Positions 30,668 to 41,394 are shown, numbered from the stretch's first letter. The stretch: 42,540 nucleotides of DNA from RUG12461 sp045657665 (GCA_045657665.1 JAZOTN010000009.1:1-42540); one strand, 5' to 3'. The notes: generated by a model from the sequence alone, not told the origin. Numbers and translations are program-made.

Positions 30668-31966
30668 TTATTCCTCCGGAATGGTCCCGTATGCGGCAAC
30701 AGCCTCGTCGACGGTCATTTCCCCGTTGCCGACGGCATAGATGGCGGCTCTGAATTGTCTCACCGCAGGATCCAAAAGACCGGTTTCCTTGTCGCTGAAG
30801 CTCCTATCAGCGGGGACATCCGCAAGTGCCGCATACATCTCGTCGGATAAGAAATCATCCGTTGGCGTGATGAGACGCTTTGACCGGGCCATGTTGCCAA
30901 GTTCTTTCTCGCTGATCAGAAAGCGCATGAATTCATTGGCCATGTCGATATTCCTGCTGTTTTCGTTTACGGAAAAGCAGATACTGATGGAATTGATAAA
31001 ATATCCGCCATCGTCACCTGCAGGTGCGGTATAGAATTTGTATTGAAACGGATGCGCAGTGAAGGTGTCGGATTTGCTCTCTCTCTTGGCGGTTCCCGAA
31101 ACCACATCCCCCGTGGCGAACATCATCGGGACATCCCCCTCAAAAAATCTCATGATGATGGATTCATATTCGTCCGTGATCTCATCCCGGCATTTTTGCA
31201 GATCCAAACAGCCGGCGTTGACAAATTCATCCAGTCTTTCCAGTGCGGGACGCATCAGCTCTCCGGATGACGGCTCGAGGGCATTGAGGGCGTCAACCTG
31301 ATCACTGTGCTTTAAAACGTTGTAGGCAAACATCGGATAGGCAAAACAGTTGAACAGTCCTGATCCGCTGAACATGTCAGCTCCCATCATGGGAGATTCG
31401 TATCCCACGCTCTTCAGCTTCCCACAGACACTCACAAGCTCATCAAAGCTGGTCGGAATCTCTAATCCTTCCTTTTCAAAGATATCCATATTGACGAGCA
31501 TGCCGTAGGAGGTGGTAAAGATGGGGAGCATGAGAACATCTCCCGTATCCGTGGTGCGGATCAGGGAATCCCGGATGCAGGAATAATCGATACCAAGGGA
31601 GGGGTCGGATAAAACCTCGCAGTTGTCAAACATCTCCTGATACGCTTCATCGCCGATCATCCAGCTGCTCGTGGTAAAGATATCCGGCGGCTCACTGTTT
31701 ACGAGTGCACTGGGGATAACATGATTGTAATCATCCATGGTGACATACTGCAGACTTGCATTGGGATAGTACTCGTAAAAGCGTTCAAATTCCGCTTCCA
31801 GCGCCTCAAAGTTGGAATAGTTCCCCGCGACAGTCAGGGAAAAGGCAGTGTCTTTGTCGTACTTCGGGGCGAAGGGCGCATCCCCCTTCTTCGGGAGAGC
31901 GCAGCCCTGCAAAAGAAGCATCGCAGCCATGCCCATGGAAAATACTGTCCTTAAGATTTTTTTCAT
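30668..31966 (-). CDS. Extracellular solute-binding lipoprotein (ABC sugar type)
   Basis: A 432-residue family 1 solute-binding protein. The signal ends at lipobox LLLQGC; the body has the alternating pattern of sugar-binding lipoproteins (FERFYEYYPNASLQYVTMDD, PPDIFTTSSWMI, MLPIFTTSYGMLVNMDIFEK). No permease or ATPase gene is adjacent. Instead it follows a hybrid sensor kinase by 82 bases, so it may feed ligand information to that kinase rather than serve transport. The start is ATG 31966, with GGAGGG upstream; the longer frame is rejected. Confidence 0.88.
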   Translation of the reverse strand: MKKILRTVFSMGMAAMLLLQGCALPKKGDAPFAPKYDKDTAFSLTVAGNYSNFEALEAEFERFYEYYPNASLQYVTMDDYNHVIPSALVNSEPPDIFTTSSWMIGDEAYQEMFDNCEVLSDPSLGIDYSCIRDSLIRTTDTGDVLMLPIFTTSYGMLVNMDIFEKEGLEIPTSFDELVSVCGKLKSVGYESPMMGADMFSGSGLFNCFAYPMFAYNVLKHSDQVDALNALEPSSGELMRPALERLDEFVNAGCLDLQKCRDEITDEYESIIMRFFEGDVPMMFATGDVVSGTAKRESKSDTFTAHPFQYKFYTAPAGDDGGYFINSISICFSVNENSRNIDMANEFMRFLISEKELGNMARSKRLITPTDDFLSDEMYAALADVPADRSFSDKETGLLDPAVRQFRAAIYAVGNGEMTVDEAVAAYGTIPEE

Positions 31967-32048
31967 AAACAATCCCTCCGTTTCTGCCAATCTTTTCTAT
32001 CGATCATTCTCCTTCAAACAAACCGGTATTCCGGAAACAATTTCCCGA

Positions 32049-34631
32049 TCATTCATAGTCCCTGAGTGGCGCAAGATCTCTGCCGAGCTGCCGGTACCTG
32101 GAAAGAAAAGCGGGAAGTTCCCGATCCAGCGTTTCCGGATCTTCGTTTTTTCCGGCGTTTTCAAGCCGCTGGGCGAAGTCCCCCAGCTGAACGGCGCCGA
32201 TGGCCCGGGATGTACTTTTCAGCGCATGGATCTTGATGGTGAGATTCCTGATATCATTTGCTGATCGGCATTGCCCGATCTCATCCGCTTTTTTCTCCAC
32301 ACTGGCCAGGTATACCAGCAGCGCATCCATATAGGATTCGCCGTCACCGCAGTAGGAAAGGCCTGCATCCGCATCGATCTCCTGAAGATGAAACAGAAGA
32401 TCCGGAAGCACATAATCATCCGTTTCATCCGGAACGGATGCGGGAGCCACTTTCTCCTTGGGAAGATACTGCAACAGCATCATCTCCAGCCGTTCCGCAT
32501 CGATGGGCTTGGTGAGATAGTCATCAAAGCCGGCACTGGTGTACATCTCCCGCATGCCTGAGATGGCATTGGCGGTAAGACAGATGACAGGGGTGGTTGT
32601 ATTTGGTGTATCCGTGATGGATTTCATTTCCGCGAGGGTCTCGATCCCGTCTTTGTCCGGCATCATATGATCCAAAAAGATCACATCATAGTGATTGCGG
32701 GTGAAAAGAGAGATACAGGCATCACCGCTTTCCGCCGTATCGATCTGAAGTCCGGTCCGTTTGAGCAGGTTCACAAATACCGTAAGGTTCACGGGGGTGT
32801 CATCCACCACCAGCACTCGTGCCTCGGGCGCCGTGAACTTCTCGTGGTAGTTGGCCTGTTCGATCAACGAGCGCCGGAAGGCTTCCTCGAAATCTCCGAT
32901 GGGCTCCCATTTCACAACCTTCTGCGCCAGCTCAAAGGAGAAGACAGAGCCTTTTCCGTATTCGCTCTCAACCTCCAGATGGCTTCCCATCATGTCAAGA
33001 AACCGCTGGACGATGGTCATGCCAAGTCCCGTACCCTCGATGCTGCGGTTCTTTTTTTCATCAATGCGCTCAAATGCGATGAAGAGACGGTTCAGATCCT
33101 CCGGCTTGATCCCGATGCCGGTGTCCGCGACACTGAATGCGAGGAGAACCGAATCCGGCTTATCCGGAACTTTATGGGCATGTGCGGAGAAGGAGATGGA
33201 TCCCTGATTGGTATATTTTACGGCATTTGAGAGAATATTGATGAGGACCTGCTTGATCCGGATCTCGTCGCCGTAAAGCATCATGGGAATATCCCTGTCG
33301 ATATCCAGATGAAGGGAAAGACCCTTGTCTTCCGCCCTCTTCTGCATCATATTGACAAGATCATTGAGGAGCGAAGCAAAACTGTACTCCACGTTGATGA
33401 TCTCCATTTTTCCCGCTTCTATCTTGGAAAGATCCAGGATGTCATTGATGATGCCAAGGAGCGTGTTTCCCGCGGCCCGGATACTCTCTGCATACACTTT
33501 GATCTCATCATCTTTGGTATCTCTCAGCACCATCTCGTTTAAGCCCAGGATCGCATTCATCGGTGTACGGATGTCATGGGACATGGTGGACAGGAAGTAG
33601 GTCTTGGCTTCGTTGGCCTGATTTGCCTGCTGCGCCGCCTCTGAAAGCTTGCGGTTGTAGGTCATCATGACGATGGAATTGAAGACCAGAAGGAGTAAAA
33701 ACCCGAGGGTCGCGATGCCAAGGAGCAGCCAGTCGACGGGCCGGCTTTCCAGCAGGTCCTTCAGGGGAATATAGGCCAGAAGATACCATGTAGACATCGT
33801 CTCAAGCGGGGTGTAGGATAACACACAGTCCTCCCCCTTGGCATTCTTGATCTCCATGGTGCCGGTGCCGCCGGCGATCTCCCGGATCACGTTTTCATAT
33901 TTCTCTGCGGTAGCCGGGTTATAGGACTTGTAGTACTCAAAGAAATTGTTGTTCTTAAAGGACTTGCCATGGACAACATAGTTTCCTTCCCTGTCTATGA
34001 GGCTGATCTCAACATCCTCGTACTCCCCTTTCAGGAAAACAAGTTTCTGCTCAAGGCTGCTTAAGGGCACAACCCGCATCAGAAGCGCCTGTGTCTCCCC
34101 ACCGCCCTCCGGATCAAGAACGGTCACATAATTGTAGAAGGCGATGGACTGCACACCGTTCATGGGATTTGTATAAGCGCGTGTCAGATTGATCGTGTCG
34201 GCCGAATCCTTCGCGCTTTCGATGTTGTCAAAGATATTGATATTCTTGTAGGAAACGGTATAGTCTGCGGGATCGGAGACTTTTGCCGTTGTCGAGATCC
34301 CGGAGCGGTCCGGACTGTCGGGAAAGATCAGGTGTGCTTCGATCTCCGGTGAGGATTTTGCTTTCCTGATAAAGGAAATGGCTTCATCCACGGTCATGGT
34401 GTCGCCGTCCTCTGCGGAACGATTGATATAGGTCGCCCATATATCACAAAGATGCTGCTCATCCTCAAGGTAGTTGGCGATGATCTGATTTGTGGTCATG
34501 GCCATCTTTTCAAAGGCCGCGACCGCATTCTGACCGCTCTCCACCTCCTTGATATTCGCATATCGGATGATAAAGAACAGGATGAACCCCATGATCAGAA
34601 GATTTGCTATGATGATCAGTCTTCTGTGCAC
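32049..34631 (-). CDS. Hybrid sensor histidine kinase (Cache, HisKA, HATPase, REC, Hpt)
   Basis: An 860-residue membrane kinase. Order: membrane segment (about 5-25), extracytoplasmic Cache-like sensor (about 30-290), membrane segment (about 300-325), HisKA with His352 (STMSHDIRTPMN), HATPase with NILSNAVKYT and GTGLGM, receiver with Asp654 (FLDHMMPDKDG), and a C-terminal Hpt with His802 (IHALKSTSRAIG). A full phosphorelay in one chain; the final response regulator is not nearby. The start is GTG 34631, preceded by GGGAGG; the ATG 40 codons upstream would add a hydrophilic, non-conserved stretch. Confidence 0.93.
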   Translation of the reverse strand: MHRRLIIIANLLIMGFILFFIIRYANIKEVESGQNAVAAFEKMAMTTNQIIANYLEDEQHLCDIWATYINRSAEDGDTMTVDEAISFIRKAKSSPEIEAHLIFPDSPDRSGISTTAKVSDPADYTVSYKNINIFDNIESAKDSADTINLTRAYTNPMNGVQSIAFYNYVTVLDPEGGGETQALLMRVVPLSSLEQKLVFLKGEYEDVEISLIDREGNYVVHGKSFKNNNFFEYYKSYNPATAEKYENVIREIAGGTGTMEIKNAKGEDCVLSYTPLETMSTWYLLAYIPLKDLLESRPVDWLLLGIATLGFLLLLVFNSIVMMTYNRKLSEAAQQANQANEAKTYFLSTMSHDIRTPMNAILGLNEMVLRDTKDDEIKVYAESIRAAGNTLLGIINDILDLSKIEAGKMEIINVEYSFASLLNDLVNMMQKRAEDKGLSLHLDIDRDIPMMLYGDEIRIKQVLINILSNAVKYTNQGSISFSAHAHKVPDKPDSVLLAFSVADTGIGIKPEDLNRLFIAFERIDEKKNRSIEGTGLGMTIVQRFLDMMGSHLEVESEYGKGSVFSFELAQKVVKWEPIGDFEEAFRRSLIEQANYHEKFTAPEARVLVVDDTPVNLTVFVNLLKRTGLQIDTAESGDACISLFTRNHYDVIFLDHMMPDKDGIETLAEMKSITDTPNTTTPVICLTANAISGMREMYTSAGFDDYLTKPIDAERLEMMLLQYLPKEKVAPASVPDETDDYVLPDLLFHLQEIDADAGLSYCGDGESYMDALLVYLASVEKKADEIGQCRSANDIRNLTIKIHALKSTSRAIGAVQLGDFAQRLENAGKNEDPETLDRELPAFLSRYRQLGRDLAPLRDYE

Positions 34632-34743
34632 AATCCGCCCTCCCGTTTCCGGAAAAATCTCAATGCCATCCCTATCATACCATAATTTCCGATGGTCTGG
34701 TTGCGTCTGGGGAAAAAAACAAACAGAATTCCGATTTTTTGGC

Positions 34744-34772
34744 TGACACATCTCTACTCGCCATCGTATAAT
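34744..34772 (+). promoter_or_regulatory. Promoter of the giant kinase-like gene
   Basis: TGACAC, 17 bases, TATAAT, about 90 bases before the ATG. The leader contains a small GGGC/GCCC hairpin. Confidence 0.6.
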
Positions 34773-34863
34773 AGAGTAAAATCGGATTCCAGGCCGGGCA
34801 AAAAACGCCCATGGTGTTGACGTAATAGATCCATGAAATCGTGATCCGGATTCAGGAGGTACT

Positions 34864-37800
34864 ATGGACGAGTACAGAGAGTTTCAAAAAACAGCGAAGG
34901 AACAAAGCAGACAGCTGACCCGCAGCGATAATATACTGGTGGCCACACGGCTTGATCGGGAGGAGCGTCCTGCGGGCTTTGAGGAAGAAAGATATTCGGT
35001 GCAGTCTGCCAGAAACGAGATCATCACCATAGACAGACTCCTGAACCTGCCAAAAAGCAGACTGAATCTGACGGATTATGGCAGATATCAGCTCAGACTT
35101 CGTAAGAGCAGGGCAAGAAGCCATGTGCTGTTAAATGACAAAAAGTTCTTGGGAGACAGCGGCCGGATGTCTCTGGCTAAGGATGCCCTGGCAGAGGTAG
35201 AAAAAGCGCTGGCAAGAACCGGCACCGCTTTGAATGCGGACTCCCTGGCAGATGCAGAGGAGCTGTATGACACGGCGCTGACGAGATGCCAGGAATATAT
35301 CGACAATAAGAATCCCTGGTTTTCAACGGGCAAGGAACGCCTTCGCATGATCAAGGATGCGAAGAAGCGTCTCACCGAGGAAAAAAAGCAGCTGCTGGCC
35401 GCGAAAAGGATGCTGGAGGCGGACGGAAACGCATTTGCCGGCTGCACCTGTATCCGCGAGGTTCTGCTCAGGGGACAGACCGAGCTGGACAGGGTTGACA
35501 GAAACGCACCGGCACCGGAAAACCTGACATGGGATCATTTTGTCTCCATGGTGAACGGCGATCTGAAGGATCTCATCACCTTTTCGGGCGATGTGCTTTC
35601 CGTGACCACATCGGATGAAGAGTCCATGGAAAACCGCAAGGTCAAAGAGAAGCTGGTGGAGCTTGTTAAGAGCAATGTTCAGAAGGACAGGTTTACCAAG
35701 GATTTCGAGCTTCGGATACGGTCAAGACTTGAGATCGATAATTCCAAACTGGAATCACAGCCCCTTTCCAAGTTTGCGTTAAAAGAGATCTGCGATATGG
35801 TCGCGGAGGAGACCTCCATTGTTTCCACGATCTTAAGCGGTCCAAAACCGGAGGTAAAGGACGAAGGGCAGGATCATATCGCATCGGCGCGGTATGCCAT
35901 GGCGAATGCGGTGGATAGCTGCATCGGCACGAAAAAGGAAGCGGTAGCCCTGTCAAAGACGGCGGAGGAAAGCATGCGCAATATCCGCGAGGAGCTGTCG
36001 TCTGTCATGAATCAGGCAAGGGAACTCGGGATGGCGGTTCAGCCGCTGACAGTGGAACAGTTGACCAGGGTCATTCTGTCCGATCTGGGGAGACTCCGGG
36101 ATACCGTTTTTTCCCAGCTGGAGGATGTCTACCGGATGGCTACGGTCATCAGCGGAGGCGAACCCACGGTCTATAAAGGGATCACGGCAAACAAAGAGCT
36201 GCTGGTGAAGATCTCCTCTCTCATCATTCCGAAAGTTGCAATGGATAAGAATCCCACCATGGCGCTGGCAGCTGACACGGAGCTGGCTCTTTTGAAGCGC
36301 GAGCTGGCTTTTAAGCTGGCGGCCAAGCAGGTCCGCAGGAAAAAAGATGCGCCGGATGAACCGACCTGTGTGGAAAAGCTGAAGAGCGATACGGATAACA
36401 TGTTCCGGCTCCGGGAACTTTCCTCCCTCGGCAATGCAGAACTGAATGATCGCGTAAAGGAAAATGAAACCCTGAGAAATGCGGATCAGGCCAAGAAAGC
36501 CGCGATCAAAGACCTGAGCACCCTGGCCGATACGCTCAGGCTGCTGAAGGATTTTGAAAACACGGCCCTCCAGAACGGCGTAGACAAAAATGCTGCATTA
36601 GCATCATTTGTGATCTCCGCGCAGAGAAACCGGGCCAACACCATCAAGGGATTGTTCTTCAATGCAAAGGGCGAGCCTGACACCGCAAGGATCTCCGCAA
36701 TGGAGGCCGTTGCGAATATGCTGCACGGTACCCGCTTTGAGGTCGGATTCCGGGAAGCGAAAAAACTTCTGGTGGAGGAAAGATTCAACCTTTCCGCCTA
36801 TGTGGAAAGGCTGATCGAAGGGTGCAAACCACCGGCCTATCAGAAAGCAGCATATACCCGCACCGATGCCTTCAAAGACAAAACCGTCGAGGAACAGGAC
36901 GCGCTGCTGCTTGGTTTTGGGAAGCAGGATCAGCTGGTGCTTTCGGCCTTTATGCTGCGGGATGATTTTACAAAACTCATCAGCAGCGCAAAGGATAAAA
37001 AAGCCAGAGAGATCGCGCATGTGAAGGACGTCTTACGGACCTTCGAAAGTGGAAAAGCGCATGTTGCCGATGTTTCCATAGGGTCCACCACGTTTACGCT
37101 TGTGCAGAAGGAAAACGATGACCTCTATATCATCATGGGAAAAAAACAGATCCCCCTTTCCTTCGGCGCCGCTTTCCTGGCATCCAGGATCGAGCAGAGC
37201 ATCACTCTGAATGTCCATCTCTACGGAAAGGCCGAGAGGAACAATGTATTGCAGGATGCGGATCAAGAACCCACCACGGGTGACGTGCTGACCCTCAGAT
37301 CCCTTTATATCAACGTCCTCTCCCGGGAGGCAAAGTGTACCACGGAGGAGCTTTCACATCTCTCCTTAAACGATCTGAAGACCTACAGCAAGTCATTCGT
37401 GGAAGGCACCATGACAGGGGAAGCCGTGAGGAGTGCTGTCAGAGCCAGGTATTCACCGGCACTGATCAACGGTGCGGAAGCCCTTGACATCATGCGCATG
37501 GCGAAGGATATGGGCGAGGATGAGCTCAAGAACATCGTGGTCTACAGCGAAAAGGAGAAAGAAAAAGCAGTTACCGAGAGGAAGGAGCTCTACAAACAAT
37601 CTCTGGTCAAAGAGGAGCCCTGGACTCCCGATGAGCTGGAGGTCAAGAACTTTATCACAGACCTCATCTATTCCGAAGAGACATGGAATGCAGACAACGC
37701 CGTGACCCAACCCGGAGCGCGTCTTTTCGATCTTCTTAAGAAAAACGCCAAGGTGATCGCAACCCTGGCAGTCAGGAGAGATCTGATGCCGCGTGTACTT

Positions 37801-40800
37801 CGTAAGCTCCCTATTCCGGGAGAAACGCTGGAATCTCTCAAAGGAAGAGAGGAACTGACCGGGATCAAAAAGCAGATCCAGGAATCCCTTGACGGTTTCC
37901 TGAATTCCAAGAGTGTAACCGATGCCATCCGCGCAATTGAAGAGAAACAGAGACAGAAAGAAGCTGAGCAGGAAGGGGGAGCAAACGCGGACAAAAATGC
38001 AGGGCAGTCCAAAAAGAAGTCACGGGAATCTATCGAAAATGAGCAGATCATCGTTCTTGAAGCGGAAATAAAGGCCGGATTTATTCACAAAACAGCCGAG
38101 GACTTTCCGGAGCTGGCACAGGCAGAACAAAAGATTGAGGAAGCCGTGAATGAAGCCGTCAATGTCATACAGGATACGGCCATCAATCTGGCAAAGGAAA
38201 TGTTCGGCGAGGACGAAGGGACGGAATTCAGATATCAGGAGCAGCCAAAGAAAATGTTCGAGGATCTTCTGTACAATCCCGCCATCCTTGATAACGCCAA
38301 CGACCCTGATGCGATGAAGGAGGAGCTTTGCAGACTGCTGAAGAAGCATTCCGGCGGTTTCATACAATGTGTGTACAAACCGGGATATATCAAAGATTAT
38401 CTGCAGGAGGTCCGGGAACCGGAGAATAAAGACGACCTTGATACGTTCCGCGGGGTCAGGGATATGGTTGGAGATGCGATCGAGGACCTTGCAAAGAGAC
38501 TGAGAGACGATAATAGCTATAAGCTCCTGGATGGTCATACCTTTGAGCAGGAGGAGGACAAAGAGCGAAAGATCCGCAGCAACGATGAAGTAAGGAAAAG
38601 GTTTGAAGATCACATCGATGTTTGGGCCGGGGACCTTTTCGATGTCATGGTGCCAACCGCAATGCAGGCGGCACGGTCTCTCCAGGAAGAGATCAAGGAT
38701 CCGAACGAAAAAGATATCAGTGAAAGCGAAAAGGAATCGAGGATCGCTGCCGGCGGGAAGAAGCTGGAACGGATCATTGCCCAGACTGTTGCCGGGGACA
38801 GAGGACAGGGCAGATTTATCAAGCTCATTTTTTCCAACTACTTTAAGAATGTATCGCTCCAGGACAAACGTTCCATGCTCGCCTCTGCGCTCCGCGGCGC
38901 AAAGAGCCTCTCCATCCGTGATACACACGATAGCGATGCGGTAAAGCAGAACGCCCTCGACAGTGCCATCGCCAAAAACTATCTCGGCGGGTTTTTAAAG
39001 GGTGCGGGGCCCCTCCTGCAAAAGCTTCTGCAGGGCATGCCCACATCAACCCTTCCCCCCGAGCTGAAGGGCGCAGTGGAGGATATGAAGAGTAACCTCT
39101 CTCCGATCCCGGAAAAGATCGTACAGGCGCAGATGGCGGCCATCGTCAAAGGCTCCAAAGGCAAAATCAAAAAGATTCAGATCGACAAATCCCTTGGCGC
39201 CGCATCCGTCGGGCAGGCGTTTCTTTGCAGGCTCTTCGGGCCGGGCCTGCCGGATAACGGGAAGGAAGTCGTGATCAAGCTCCTGCGCCCCGACGTCCGA
39301 AATCGGATGCTGAGGGAAAAAGCCGTCATGCTTGACTGCGCCGACAAGACCGATAAGAATCACGGCATGAAAGACACCTATGAGGGAATGCTGGAGCGGA
39401 TCGAGGAAGAACTGGATCTCACCATGGAGGCGGCCAATGTAAAGAAGGGCGGGATCTACAATACGGAAGATAAGCGTGTGGAGACCATGAAGCTGAGCGA
39501 TATCATCGCGCCCAGTCCGACCGTCATGGTCATGGAAAGAGCCCCCGGAATCACACTGGATCAGTATATCCGCGATTCCGAAAAGGAGATCAACGCACTC
39601 CTCGGGAAATACATCGAGGAGGACCGGTTTCATGAGCCCGTTCTTAATTTCGATGGTTCCTATCGATTCAGGATCACGGTGAAAAACATGGACAAATTCC
39701 ATGAAGACCGTACGGCACTGGCCAAAAAGCTTCAGGAGCTGAAAAAGCGCCAGAGTTATCTGATCGAGATGTCCAAAAAGTGGGTGCAGGAGGGTGTCTT
39801 CGGCAAGGGATTTTATCACGGCGATCTGCATGCCGGCAATATCATGATCAGTGACGAAAAAGCCACTGTCATCGATTTCGGTAACGCCACAACCCTGACA
39901 TCGGAGCAGCAGACACAGATCATCCGTATGATCTCCGCGGCGGCAGTCGGTGACTGGAAGGGCTTCCGCTCCGGCTATCATGCGCTGCTGCCGAAGAGCC
40001 GCGAAGCGGTTTATCAGAGAAACAGAGAGAAGCTGGGAGCGGCATTTAAGGAGGTGTTTGAGCTCGGTGATTTCAAATACTCCGGTCAACGGATCGGTGC
40101 GGCACTGCTCCGTGCGCAGGAGCTGGGTCTGCAGCTTCCGGCAGCAATCCAGAATTTTTCCCAGTGTCAGCTCCGTCTGCAAAACTCGGTAGATGAGCTC
40201 AATAAACAGATCGAAAAGATCCAGCTGAACCTTGCCGGATTTGACAATGCAGAAGCGAACGACTCGAAAATCAATCCGGAGCTTGCCATCCGTGGTCAAT
40301 ATGACAAGGCCAGGGTGTCCATGCGAAGTGACTCTACACTGGAAAAAGAGATCCGAAGACTGTCAGTTCCCGGCGAGGAGGAGTATAAAAACTTTTCGAA
40401 GCTTCTGGAAGGAACGGATGAGGTAAAAAAGGGCAAGTTCGAAACCACATATCTGGCGGATTATGATGCCATGAGAAGCCTGCCGGAGGATTTTGAGCTG
40501 CTGCAGAATTTCTACGATACGATCAAAGCGGAGCGAAACAATTCGAAAAGAAAAGAGCGGCTTGCAGGAGATCTGAAGGAAACCTATGAAAAATGTCAAA
40601 AGATCATCAGAAAGTATCTCCTTGGTACGACAGAGACTGAGTTCAGAGGCATCTGTACGAATTTCACCTCATACACTCAGGATTTCGAGAACGCGCTGAG
40701 CGCGTTCCGCGAAAAAGCAGAAAGAGTGCGGTCTGCCAATGTGACCGGTACTTACAGAACCCTTCTGGAGGAATACAGAGCCCTTCAGGCAGATCCCGGG

Positions 40801-41394
40801 AGTACGCAGGAGATGCTGGAAACCAAAAGACGGGAGCTTTTTGAAGAATACAAAAAAATACATGAGACGTACTTTATGACAGCCGGTCCACTCAGCGAAG
40901 CCGTTGTGCGATTTACGGAAATGAGCAGAATGCATTGTCTTCCCCCGGAAGACTCCACGATGTACAAAGAACTGAAGCCATATTTCGAGGACGAAGAGTG
41001 CAAGGGAAAAGAGCTTCGCGACTGTTATCTGGCGTATGCAAATGAGATCGCAAGGCTGGAAAAAGAGCGCGAAGAAAAAGAACGAATAGAAAAAGATAAG
41101 ATCGAGGATGAGATCGAAAAAAGGAGATTCCGACTGAAACGCGAAGAGTCGGAGGACAGTATTAAGCTGAGAGCAAAGTTTTTCGCGGCTTATCGCGAGA
41201 GCGCGATCCTTCGATTCCAAAAATGGCAGAAGTATAATGAGCAATATAAATACCTGCACACCCAGAGCGCACCGGACAATTTCCTGAATGTCATGGGGGC
41301 TGTGATCAAAGATAATCTCACATCCGCGGTATTCAAGCTTGGAAAGTATGCGATCAAATATCGCAAACAGTTGGCGGCGCAGAACAACCATTAA
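34864..41394 (+). CDS. Giant (2,176-residue) protein with UbiB/ABC1 atypical kinase core
   Basis: A single uninterrupted frame, CAGGAGG upstream. Residues 1 to about 1375 are helical and charged with no recognised domain. About 1380-1760 matches the UbiB/ADCK kinase-like fold: a degenerate KxGQ (KLLQ, 1387-1390), the alanine-rich loop LGAASVGQA (1444-1452), the ATP lysine Lys1472 (VVIKLLRP), catalytic loop HGDLHAGN (1652-1659) and metal-binding DFG (1671-1673). The remainder is coiled-coil-like, with a Glu/Lys/Arg-rich helix near 2060-2110. There is no signal peptide or clear membrane segment. UbiB proteins usually have about 500 residues and act in quinone or lipid metabolism; this size is exceptional. 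Cotranscribed with the GNAT-like gene 73 bases downstream. Confidence 0.85.
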   Translation: MDEYREFQKTAKEQSRQLTRSDNILVATRLDREERPAGFEEERYSVQSARNEIITIDRLLNLPKSRLNLTDYGRYQLRLRKSRARSHVLLNDKKFLGDSGRMSLAKDALAEVEKALARTGTALNADSLADAEELYDTALTRCQEYIDNKNPWFSTGKERLRMIKDAKKRLTEEKKQLLAAKRMLEADGNAFAGCTCIREVLLRGQTELDRVDRNAPAPENLTWDHFVSMVNGDLKDLITFSGDVLSVTTSDEESMENRKVKEKLVELVKSNVQKDRFTKDFELRIRSRLEIDNSKLESQPLSKFALKEICDMVAEETSIVSTILSGPKPEVKDEGQDHIASARYAMANAVDSCIGTKKEAVALSKTAEESMRNIREELSSVMNQARELGMAVQPLTVEQLTRVILSDLGRLRDTVFSQLEDVYRMATVISGGEPTVYKGITANKELLVKISSLIIPKVAMDKNPTMALAADTELALLKRELAFKLAAKQVRRKKDAPDEPTCVEKLKSDTDNMFRLRELSSLGNAELNDRVKENETLRNADQAKKAAIKDLSTLADTLRLLKDFENTALQNGVDKNAALASFVISAQRNRANTIKGLFFNAKGEPDTARISAMEAVANMLHGTRFEVGFREAKKLLVEERFNLSAYVERLIEGCKPPAYQKAAYTRTDAFKDKTVEEQDALLLGFGKQDQLVLSAFMLRDDFTKLISSAKDKKAREIAHVKDVLRTFESGKAHVADVSIGSTTFTLVQKENDDLYIIMGKKQIPLSFGAAFLASRIEQSITLNVHLYGKAERNNVLQDADQEPTTGDVLTLRSLYINVLSREAKCTTEELSHLSLNDLKTYSKSFVEGTMTGEAVRSAVRARYSPALINGAEALDIMRMAKDMGEDELKNIVVYSEKEKEKAVTERKELYKQSLVKEEPWTPDELEVKNFITDLIYSEETWNADNAVTQPGARLFDLLKKNAKVIATLAVRRDLMPRVLRKLPIPGETLESLKGREELTGIKKQIQESLDGFLNSKSVTDAIRAIEEKQRQKEAEQEGGANADKNAGQSKKKSRESIENEQIIVLEAEIKAGFIHKTAEDFPELAQAEQKIEEAVNEAVNVIQDTAINLAKEMFGEDEGTEFRYQEQPKKMFEDLLYNPAILDNANDPDAMKEELCRLLKKHSGGFIQCVYKPGYIKDYLQEVREPENKDDLDTFRGVRDMVGDAIEDLAKRLRDDNSYKLLDGHTFEQEEDKERKIRSNDEVRKRFEDHIDVWAGDLFDVMVPTAMQAARSLQEEIKDPNEKDISESEKESRIAAGGKKLERIIAQTVAGDRGQGRFIKLIFSNYFKNVSLQDKRSMLASALRGAKSLSIRDTHDSDAVKQNALDSAIAKNYLGGFLKGAGPLLQKLLQGMPTSTLPPELKGAVEDMKSNLSPIPEKIVQAQMAAIVKGSKGKIKKIQIDKSLGAASVGQAFLCRLFGPGLPDNGKEVVIKLLRPDVRNRMLREKAVMLDCADKTDKNHGMKDTYEGMLERIEEELDLTMEAANVKKGGIYNTEDKRVETMKLSDIIAPSPTVMVMERAPGITLDQYIRDSEKEINALLGKYIEEDRFHEPVLNFDGSYRFRITVKNMDKFHEDRTALAKKLQELKKRQSYLIEMSKKWVQEGVFGKGFYHGDLHAGNIMISDEKATVIDFGNATTLTSEQQTQIIRMISAAAVGDWKGFRSGYHALLPKSREAVYQRNREKLGAAFKEVFELGDFKYSGQRIGAALLRAQELGLQLPAAIQNFSQCQLRLQNSVDELNKQIEKIQLNLAGFDNAEANDSKINPELAIRGQYDKARVSMRSDSTLEKEIRRLSVPGEEEYKNFSKLLEGTDEVKKGKFETTYLADYDAMRSLPEDFELLQNFYDTIKAERNNSKRKERLAGDLKETYEKCQKIIRKYLLGTTETEFRGICTNFTSYTQDFENALSAFREKAERVRSANVTGTYRTLLEEYRALQADPGSTQEMLETKRRELFEEYKKIHETYFMTAGPLSEAVVRFTEMSRMHCLPPEDSTMYKELKPYFEDEECKGKELRDCYLAYANEIARLEKEREEKERIEKDKIEDEIEKRRFRLKREESEDSIKLRAKFFAAYRESAILRFQKWQKYNEQYKYLHTQSAPDNFLNVMGAVIKDNLTSAVFKLGKYAIKYRKQLAAQNNH

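Noticed and set aside
38020..38928. 302-codon antisense frame
   Set aside because: Shadow of the same giant gene; no start signal and no recognisable protein features.
39046..40299. 417-codon antisense frame inside the giant kinase-like gene
   Set aside because: It lies opposite a well-supported coding sequence with kinase motifs, has no ribosome binding site, and its composition is that expected of the reverse complement.
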